In this document: positions 6,680-11,248 of the stretch, one piece after another
Position numbering within the stretch: the first letter of the stretch is position 1
How the letters are laid out: every line of letters begins with the position of its first letter
Assembly: GCA_937894105.1 (NCBI GenBank)
Contig: CALCTI010000441.1
Location: forward strand, 1-11,248
DNA length: 11,248 nucleotides
Source: an uncultured cyanobacterium
Lineage (GTDB): Bacteria > Cyanobacteriota > Cyanobacteriia > CACIAM-69d
Direction of reading: 5' to 3'
Notes under the pieces: model-generated
Seen by the model: the letters and a program-made list of their open reading frames with translations, nothing else
Databases searched by the model: none
What the model was told of the DNA's origin: nothing
Position numbers and translations under genes: made by a program

Positions 6680-8008
6680 ATGGTTGTTACTGCATCAGAG
6701 CATCAAAACCATAATCATGCCGTCTCTAGCGATCGCGTTGCGGTTTTGCTAATGGGCTATGGAGAAGTAGAAAGCTACGAAGATTTTGCCAATTACAACG
6801 AACAAGCGCTACAGCTTTTGACCGCCAAGTTTGCTCCGGTTCCTACTTGGATTTATCCGCCCCTCGCTAAAATTCTGGCGCTGTTTGATCTACACGAATG
6901 GGGGCATCAGCACGGTAATTTCATTTCTCCCCACAATCAGATTTTTGAAAATCAGCGGGCGGGGATCGAAACCCATTTGCAAGAAAAATGGGGCGATCGC
7001 GTCAAGGTTTTCAAAGCATTTAACTTTTGCGCTCCTTTTTTGCCGGACCAAGTTTTAAAGCAAATTCATCAAGAAGGGTTTAATCAGCTATTGATTTATC
7101 CTTTGCTGGTGGTGGATTCGATTTTTACCAGCGGTATTGCTTTGGAGCAGGTTAACGGGGCTCTGGGGGCGATCGCTCGAGAACGGTGGGAAAATTCGGA
7201 AATCACTGAAAGTGATCCCGTTAATAGTTCCGGCGACCTTGGCAATGAAAATAACGATGCTACCCCAGCGTCTCCTAAGCCTTTAGCATTGCAGTGGCCC
7301 CAAGGAACTCGATATATTCCATCGTTTTATAACGAGCCGGACTACGTACAGTTTTTGGCCGATTACGTAGAGCAAACCATTCAAAATGACCTAGCCGTAG
7401 CCCATCTGCCATCGCAAATTGGCATCGTTTTAATGAACCACGGCTGCCCCCATAAGGCGAAGGGATTTACGTCGGGAATTACGGAAAGTGAAGCCCTTTA
7501 TGAGGCGGTTCGCGTTCAGTTAATCAACCGTTTCCCCTTAATTTCTGTAGGGTGGCTCAATCACGATACGCCCCTGATTGATTGGACCCAGCCCCATGCG
7601 GAGTTAGCTGCCAAAAATCTAATTGATTTGGGGGCGACGGCGATTGTCATGATGCCCATTGGATTTGTGACGGAAAACCGCGAAGCCCTTTTGGATGTGG
7701 CGCACATTATTGAGTCTGTGCGAAAGAAACATCCGGCCATTACCTACCGACAGTTGCCCTGCCCTAATGACCATCCCGCCTTTTTGAAAATGGCGGCGAA
7801 CTGGGCTAATGAGCAGATTGAAGCGCTGCTAAATCCCCAGCCAACAACGGCTAATTTAGTGGACCACGAAACCTATCAAACAACGGTGGTTTACACGCCC
7901 CATTCCCATGGTGGCGATGGTCACAGCCACGAGCATGATCATGGGCACAATCACGGGAAGCAGCACCACCACGGCTCCCATGAGCACCATCACCATGGGC
8001 ACCACTAG
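6680..8008 (+). CDS. Ferrochelatase-like protein (HemH/CbiX chelatase superfamily) with His-rich C terminus
   Basis: A 442-residue protein of the class II chelatase fold with two similar halves. The first opens with VAVLLMGYGEVESYEDFANYN (~20-40) and contains FNFCAPFLPDQV and LLIYPLLVVDSIFTSG; the second opens with IGIVLMNHGCPHKAKGFTSGITES (~247-270, candidate metal-site His254) and contains SVGWLNHDTPLIDW and AIVMMPIGFVTENREALLDV. Proteins of this type are labelled ferrochelatase in cyanobacteria but differ from classic HemH, so the metal and tetrapyrrole are uncertain. A Ser/Asp/Asn-rich stretch (~172-200) looks like an inserted loop. The last 35 residues hold 18 histidines (HGHNHG, HHHH), a likely metal store or delivery tail, as in some CbiX proteins. 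The start ATG has TAGGA 12 nt upstream, which is weak. The last codons overlap nagB. Confidence 0.8.
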   Translation: MVVTASEHQNHNHAVSSDRVAVLLMGYGEVESYEDFANYNEQALQLLTAKFAPVPTWIYPPLAKILALFDLHEWGHQHGNFISPHNQIFENQRAGIETHLQEKWGDRVKVFKAFNFCAPFLPDQVLKQIHQEGFNQLLIYPLLVVDSIFTSGIALEQVNGALGAIARERWENSEITESDPVNSSGDLGNENNDATPASPKPLALQWPQGTRYIPSFYNEPDYVQFLADYVEQTIQNDLAVAHLPSQIGIVLMNHGCPHKAKGFTSGITESEALYEAVRVQLINRFPLISVGWLNHDTPLIDWTQPHAELAAKNLIDLGATAIVMMPIGFVTENREALLDVAHIIESVRKKHPAITYRQLPCPNDHPAFLKMAANWANEQIEALLNPQPTTANLVDHETYQTTVVYTPHSHGGDGHSHEHDHGHNHGKQHHHGSHEHHHHGHH

Positions 8009-8870
8009 AACCGCACCGTCGCGATCGCCCCAGCCCCTTAATTCGCCCCAGACCCTAACTTTTGACCAGCTTCAAGTGGTTGTTTTAGAAGATTGGGACG
8101 CAGTGGCGAAACGGGCGGCTCAAGTGGCAGCGATCGCCCTAAAGTCTGCCGTTAAGGAGCGGAACACTGCTAGCGCTATTTTGGCCACGGGTAATACCCA
8201 GCTGGCGTTTTTAAAGTTGCTGGCGGCAGATTCGGCGATTCCCTGGAATGCGATCGCCCTGTTTCACCTCGATGAATATTTAGGGCTGGGGGGCGACCAT
8301 CCGGCGAGTTTTCAGCGGTACTTGCGCGATCGCATCGAGACCCTGGTACAACCCCAGGCGTTTCACTATTTACAGGGGGACATTGCTGAGCCCATTTCTG
8401 AGTGTGATCGCTATGGGGCGTTGCTGCCGGAAACGGTGGATTTATGCTGCTTAGGTATTGGTGACAACGGGCACCTGGCGTTTAATGAGCCAGGTCTAGC
8501 GTCCTTAGAGGATTCGCGGCGGGTCAAGGTAGTGCGACTGGCGGAATTGACCCGGCGACAGCAGGTGGAGCGAGGGGCGTTTTCCCAGGTGCGTGGGGTG
8601 CCCCAGTATGCGATAACCCTGACATTGCCGGCGATCGCCAGTGCCCGACAGATTTTATGTTTGGCGATCGGTCGCAGCAAGGCAAGTATTGTGCAGGAAA
8701 TGCTTCAGGGACCGGTAAATAGTCAATGTCCCGGGGATTACTGCTATTGGATCAAGAGGCTGCCCACTTGCTTTAGTCAGTCGCACTATTCAGCAATAAA
8801 AAAATCAAAAAAATCAGCAATAAAAATCACGGAAATACTCAGAAGTATCGGCGATAATTGTCTGGCGTAA
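7995..8870 (+). CDS. nagB: Glucosamine-6-phosphate deaminase, C terminus altered by a frameshifting deletion
   Basis: NagB converts glucosamine-6-phosphate to fructose-6-phosphate and ammonia. Family signatures: ATGNTQ (64-69, phosphate loop), FHLDEYLGL with D93/E94, GIGDNGHLAFNEP with H160, RVKVVRLAELTRRQQ and GVPQYAITLTLPAI. DEY and NGHxAFNEP favour NagB over the related 6-phosphogluconolactonase. After QCPG (~247) the frame departs from the family and adds ~44 residues without resemblance. The expected ending, LLLLDQEAAHLL then stop, is present in another frame at 8738-8776. The spacing implies loss of about 25 nt (3n+1) near 8733. The 8790-8826 tract after that old stop is an A-rich 24-bp tandem repeat, as in a spacer. 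Start: ATG 7995 (or ATG 7980), inside the chelatase's His-rich tail, overlapping by 14 or 29 nt; the longer upstream frame only mirrors the His codons. Deaminase activity may be lost. Confidence 0.8.
   Translation: MGTTRTAPSRSPQPLNSPQTLTFDQLQVVVLEDWDAVAKRAAQVAAIALKSAVKERNTASAILATGNTQLAFLKLLAADSAIPWNAIALFHLDEYLGLGGDHPASFQRYLRDRIETLVQPQAFHYLQGDIAEPISECDRYGALLPETVDLCCLGIGDNGHLAFNEPGLASLEDSRRVKVVRLAELTRRQQVERGAFSQVRGVPQYAITLTLPAIASARQILCLAIGRSKASIVQEMLQGPVNSQCPGDYCYWIKRLPTCFSQSHYSAIKKSKKSAIKITEILRSIGDNCLA
8790..8826. repeat. 24-bp A-rich imperfect tandem repeat after the ancestral nagB end
   Basis: TCAGCAATAAAAA occurs at 8790-8802 and 8814-8826, with A-rich DNA between. It lies inside the frameshifted nagB tail and looks like former spacer DNA between nagB and the next gene. 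Confidence 0.6.
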
Positions 8871-8881
8871 AGGTAGTTTTA

Positions 8882-9697
8882 ATGGCGTCAAACTCGTCTT
8901 CTCCGTCTAATTCCTCCTCAGCTCCCTCAAAGGTGCGTCTACAAAAGTTACTATCCCAATGGGGGATTGCGTCCCGCCGTCGGTCTGAAGGGCTCATTCG
9001 AGAAGGGCGAGTTACCGTTAATGGGCAGCGAGCTAAGGTGGGGGATGGGGCTGATCCCAAGCAAGATTTGGTGGCTGTGGATGGTGAGCCCTTAAGGCAA
9101 TCGGCGCGTCCAAGGGACACTTACCTCTTAATTAACAAGCCGCGAGGAGTGCTCTGCGCCTGTACAGATGATCGCCAGCGCCCGGTCATTCTTGATTTAC
9201 TGCCGCGACGGTGGCAAACCGATCTAGGATTGCATCCGGTGGGACGCCTAGATTTTAATTCGACGGGAGCGCTCTTGCTCACCAATGACGGCGACTTTAC
9301 CTACCGCCTGACCCATCCCCGCTTTCACGTGTCTAAGTATTACCGGGTGGTGGTGGTGGGACGCCCGTCTTCTCAAGCTCTGGGGCAGTGGCGCAAGGGG
9401 GTAATGCTGGACAATCGACGGACGCTGCCTGCTCAGGTGGAAATTTGTGCTCACCCCTCAAAAAACACCACCGAGCTGGCTGTAACTTTAATTGAGGGGC
9501 GAAATCGGCAAATTCGGCGGGTGGCGGAACTTTTGGGACATCCGGTGCGCTCCCTTCACCGGGAAGCAATTGGCCCCCTCACTCTCCAGGGGGATTTAGA
9601 AACGGAAACTTCTGCGCTAAGGTCTGGTGAATATCGTCATTTGTCCAGTGGAGAAATTAATTTCCTAAAAGAACAAATTGGCATAGTATCTTCCTAA
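8882..9697 (+). CDS. rRNA pseudouridine synthase, RsuA/RluB family
   Basis: A 271-residue protein. After a Ser-rich lead (1-17) comes an S4 RNA-binding domain (~18-65: RLQKLLSQWGIASRRRSEGLIREGRVTVNG). The synthase domain follows: TYLLINKPRGVLCACTDD (80-97), HPVGRLDFNSTGALLLTNDG with the catalytic Asp at 124, THPRFHVSKYYRV, and the C-terminal LIEGRNRQIRRVAELLGHPVRSLHR. The enzyme isomerises one uridine in ribosomal RNA; GRLDFNSTG fits the RsuA/RluB/E/F branch, RluB-like being my best guess. The ATG at 8882 is preferred over TTG 8858 because AAAGG (8869-8873) lies 8 nt before it. It follows the present nagB stop by 11 nt (105 nt after the ancestral one), so cotranscription is likely. All key residues are present. 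Confidence 0.88.
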   Translation: MASNSSSPSNSSSAPSKVRLQKLLSQWGIASRRRSEGLIREGRVTVNGQRAKVGDGADPKQDLVAVDGEPLRQSARPRDTYLLINKPRGVLCACTDDRQRPVILDLLPRRWQTDLGLHPVGRLDFNSTGALLLTNDGDFTYRLTHPRFHVSKYYRVVVVGRPSSQALGQWRKGVMLDNRRTLPAQVEICAHPSKNTTELAVTLIEGRNRQIRRVAELLGHPVRSLHREAIGPLTLQGDLETETSALRSGEYRHLSSGEINFLKEQIGIVSS

Positions 9698-9721
9698 AGG
9701 TTGGCAGTTTTGTATTGATGT

Positions 9722-9737
9722 CCTAAGTTGACTTAGG
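9722..9737 (+). terminator. Hairpin after the chelatase-nagB-pseudouridine synthase cluster
   Basis: CCTAAGT-TG-ACTTAGG is a perfect palindrome 24 nt past the stop at 9697. No T-run follows, so it is a weak terminator candidate and could be an operator or RNA-end stabiliser. Confidence 0.3.
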
Positions 9738-9818
9738 TCTGAGTTGATGCAAGGGAGCTAGCTTGACGTAAGTTCCTAAGAAAACCAGCTAAAGAAAGCT
9801 GATTGGGAAAGTTCCCAG

Positions 9819-9931
9819 GGCGCGTCATCAGAAACTCCGTGAAATCAAGAATATTGCACCCGGCCTAAACAATAATCTAGGGATCACGAACCTTCAGGTA
9901 CAAAACTTTGAAAGTTAGTTGATGACGGAGC
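9819..9931 (+). mobile_element. MITE-like element, diverged copy D
   Basis: Terminal arms read GGCGCGTCATCA at the left and, reverse complemented, GCTCCGTCATCAACTAA at the right. Both arms have CGTCATC where copy A has TGTCATC. Flanks are CCAG (9815-9818) and CTAG (9932-9935), one mismatch from a 4-bp duplication. The interior keeps only scraps of the family (CTAGGGAT, GAACCTT), and the element is shorter at 113 bp, so it is an older or different subfamily copy. It sits ~94 bp before the rodZ start. Confidence 0.6.
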
Positions 9932-9960
9932 CTAGTAAAGAATCTTTTAAGGTTCGCTTT

Positions 9961-10012
9961 TTGACCGTTTGCTCAATGTTGTTCTACTCTGTTCTTTGCC
10001 GCTGGATGCGGC
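9961..10012 (+). promoter_or_regulatory. Candidate rodZ promoter and leader hairpin
   Basis: TTGACC (9961-9966) and TACTCT (9985-9990), 18 bp apart, make a modest sigma-70-type promoter. Downstream, GCCGC (9998-10002) pairs with GCGGC (10008-10012) across a 5-nt loop, ending 13 nt before the GTG start. The stem could affect ribosome access. Low confidence; the -10 matches only half the consensus. Confidence 0.35.
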
Positions 10013-10025
10013 GCAATAGTTTTAG

Positions 10026-11087
10026 GTGCCTGTGACCAAAGATTCCCACCACGATATTGATGCTTCCCCGCAAGATCCCCTTGAGGTAATTGGCGCAGAG
10101 CTGCGTCACAAGCGGGAGCAACAGGATATTAGCCTGGAGACGATCGCTGCTAAGACGAAAGTGCAGCGACGGATTTTGGTGGCGATCGAAGAAGCGGATT
10201 GGTCCGCTTTGCCCGAACCAGTTTATATTCGTGGTTTTGTTAGTCGCTACGGAGACGTCCTAGGATTGGACGGCAAAGCCCTATCCGGGCAAATTCCCAC
10301 GTCGCCAATCGTTAAAACTTCGGCACGCCCCACCGCCGACTTTCAGCCCACTGCTCAACTACGTCCGTCCCATCTTTACGGCATTTACGTTGTTTTAATT
10401 GCTGCTGCTGTTTGGGGATTATCCTTGGTTCTGCAACGATCTGGAGAACAGCGGTCTCCAGTGCCTGTCAGTGGCACTTCAGACTCGTCAGAGGTTTCTC
10501 CTTCACCCACGACCTCCCCAAGTCCGACGCCAACGGCAACCCCCGCTGAAGCGACAGCCTCGCCCTCTCCGGAAAGTAGCCCGGAAGAGGATGAGCCGTC
10601 TCAGGAAGAAAGTACCGCAGATAGGGCCTCCGATAATGATTTACCCAATGGCAGCTCCGAGAATTCGGCAGATAGTTCAGTAAATAGTGGGACGGAAGCC
10701 GGAGGCGAGACAGAGGTAGGAAATGAGGCAATAGAGGAAGGACAAGGGGAAGACAACACACCGAGTTTGGTCGCCCAAGGTTGGCTATCGACGGTGGAAT
10801 TTCCGGAGCGCCAGGTGGTCTTAGCTAATTCGAAGACGGTTAACGTTAACGTACAGCTAACTTCCCGTGCTTGGATACGCGTGGTAGTGGACGGACAGGC
10901 TGATTTTGAAGGGGTGTTACCTGAGGGGACCGAACGAAGCTGGGCTGCTGATGAGTCCCTGCTGGTGCGATCGGGAAATGCTGGTGCTGTTCTCCTGAGC
11001 TTTAACGGTCAAAATCCACAGCCCCTTGGAGAAAAAGGCGCGGTGCAAGAAACTAAGTTTGAAGCCAAAGACACATCGAACCTTTAA
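10026..11087 (+). CDS. rodZ: RodZ-like protein: HTH domain, one membrane segment, DUF4115
   Basis: A 353-residue protein. Residues ~18-85 are an Xre-like helix-turn-helix domain (IGAELRHKREQQDISLETIAAKTKVQRRILVAIEEADWSALPEPVYIRGFVSRYGDVLGLD), which in RodZ binds the MreB actin homologue rather than DNA. A single membrane segment follows (~117-136, LYGIYVVLIAAAVWGLSLVL), with the N terminus expected in the cytoplasm. Residues ~140-245 are a low-complexity linker, first Ser/Pro/Thr-rich and then Glu/Ser/Asn-rich. Residues ~250-345 match DUF4115 (SRAWIRVVVDGQADFEGVLPEGTERSW, then SGNAGAVLLSFNGQ), expected outside the membrane. RodZ supports cell shape and wall elongation. GTG 10026 and GTG 10032 are both possible starts; neither has a good Shine-Dalgarno. 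It is monocistronic as far as the window shows. Confidence 0.85.
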   Translation: MPVTKDSHHDIDASPQDPLEVIGAELRHKREQQDISLETIAAKTKVQRRILVAIEEADWSALPEPVYIRGFVSRYGDVLGLDGKALSGQIPTSPIVKTSARPTADFQPTAQLRPSHLYGIYVVLIAAAVWGLSLVLQRSGEQRSPVPVSGTSDSSEVSPSPTTSPSPTPTATPAEATASPSPESSPEEDEPSQEESTADRASDNDLPNGSSENSADSSVNSGTEAGGETEVGNEAIEEGQGEDNTPSLVAQGWLSTVEFPERQVVLANSKTVNVNVQLTSRAWIRVVVDGQADFEGVLPEGTERSWAADESLLVRSGNAGAVLLSFNGQNPQPLGEKGAVQETKFEAKDTSNL

Positions 11088-11126
11088 GCAAAAACAAGGT
11101 AGCGGACTGTTGTAGCCTTCATTGCT

Positions 11127-11141
11127 GTATGGATTCCATAC
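11127..11141. repeat. Perfect 15-bp palindrome downstream of rodZ
   Basis: GTATGGA-T-TCCATAC has 7-bp arms around one base and lies between the rodZ stop and the terminator hairpin. It could be a protein site; nothing else is known. Confidence 0.45.
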
Positions 11142-11145
11142 TTTG

Positions 11146-11177
11146 ATGCCCCCCAATCAATGTTTATTGAGGGGCAT
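11146..11177 (+). terminator. Probable terminator of rodZ
   Basis: ATGCCCC-C-CAAT and ATTG-A-GGGGCAT form an 11-bp stem with one C-A mismatch and an 8-nt loop, 58 nt past the stop. The following TCTAATTAAATT is A/T-rich, not a clean T-run. On the minus strand it could also stop transcripts arriving from the right. Confidence 0.6.
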
Positions 11178-11193
11178 TCTAATTAAATTAATA

Positions 11194-11248
11194 GGCGTTG
11201 CTGAATTTGAGGAGGTAGGGTGTGTTGCTTTTCACAACGCACCGTAGA
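11194..11248. repeat. Cyanobacterial-type palindromic repeat at the right edge
   Basis: GGCGTTGCTGAAT (11194-11206) resembles ends of insertion sequences. It is followed by the stem GGTGTGTTG (11219-11227) / CAACGCACC (11235-11243), 9 bp with one G-T wobble and a 7-nt loop. The GTAGGGTG...CAACGCACC pattern is a form I know as a common dispersed repeat in cyanobacteria. The window ends inside or just after it. Confidence 0.5.

Larger units (their letters stand above)
9698..10025. other. Intergenic region with palindrome, element copy D and rodZ promoter region
   Basis: Contents: a perfect 7-bp-arm palindrome (9722-9737) soon after the pseudouridine synthase stop; a small hairpin CAGCT/AGCTG (9786-9801); element copy D; then ~94 bp of leader and promoter for the RodZ-like gene. 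TTCCTAAGAAAA (9773-9784) also occurs at 3811-3822. No gene seen. Confidence 0.5.

Noticed and set aside
7908..7994. Longer N terminus for nagB
   Set aside because: These codons read MVAMVTATSMIMGTITG, a frame-shifted copy of the chelatase His tract; NagB proteins begin close to the VVVLEDWDAVA strand.
3295..9931. CRISPR array or direct-repeat array
   Set aside because: The recurring units are far apart, occur in both orientations and have terminal inverted repeats; there are no regularly spaced short repeats.
1811..9931. A new defence or biosynthetic gene system
   Set aside because: Gene neighbours are unrelated housekeeping or orphan genes on both strands; no nuclease, toxin-antitoxin pair, reverse transcriptase or biosynthetic core enzyme is visible.
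10468..10761. Open frames in other frames of the rodZ linker
   Set aside because: They come from low-complexity Ser/Pro/Glu codons; the rodZ frame continues into a clear DUF4115 domain.

Overview
The window looks like chromosomal DNA from a cyanobacterium. The octamer GCGATCGC (the highly iterated palindrome HIP1 of cyanobacteria) occurs about sixteen times by eye, in genes and gaps alike. The genes are also cyanobacterial in type: a three-domain flavodiiron protein, a pentapeptide-repeat protein with a cyanobacterial C-terminal module, and a ferrochelatase-like protein of a form I know from cyanobacteria. I see no tRNA, rRNA, CRISPR array, phage gene or transposase gene.

Layout. Positions 1-1414 (minus) hold the first 471 residues of a flavodiiron (A-type flavoprotein) gene that runs off the left edge. 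Positions 1811-3217 (plus) hold a four-carbon acid sugar kinase (DUF1537/YgbK) gene cut in two by an in-frame TAA. Positions 3218-4037 are a gene-free stretch with two copies of a ~125-bp palindromic mobile element. Positions 4038-5378 (plus) encode the pentapeptide-repeat protein. Positions 5677-6300 (minus) encode an unassigned protein with a hydrolase-like serine motif. A third element copy lies at 6409-6531. A compact plus-strand cluster follows: ferrochelatase-like chelatase with a His-rich tail (6680-8008), glucosamine-6-phosphate deaminase nagB (7995-8870, overlapping the chelatase and frameshifted near its end), and a pseudouridine synthase of the RsuA/RluB type (8882-9697). A fourth, more diverged element copy lies at 9819-9931. 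A RodZ-like membrane protein (10026-11087) and a terminator hairpin close the window, with the start of another repeat at the right edge.

How the genes relate. The chelatase, nagB and pseudouridine synthase are probably cotranscribed, because of the overlap and short gaps, but their functions (tetrapyrrole metal insertion, amino-sugar catabolism, rRNA modification) do not form an obvious pathway. The flavodiiron protein should work in photosynthetic electron flow and RodZ in cell shape. The remaining genes are single housekeeping or accessory genes.

Most interesting points. (1) Four copies of a miniature inverted-repeat element have target-like CTAG flanks; changes in one terminal arm are mirrored in the other, and an internal stem-loop shows a compensated base-pair change. 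(2) Two sugar-metabolism genes are each broken by a single small lesion. (3) The chelatase ends in 18 histidines within 35 residues, and the nagB start is embedded in that His-codon tract. I found no convincing new multi-gene system.
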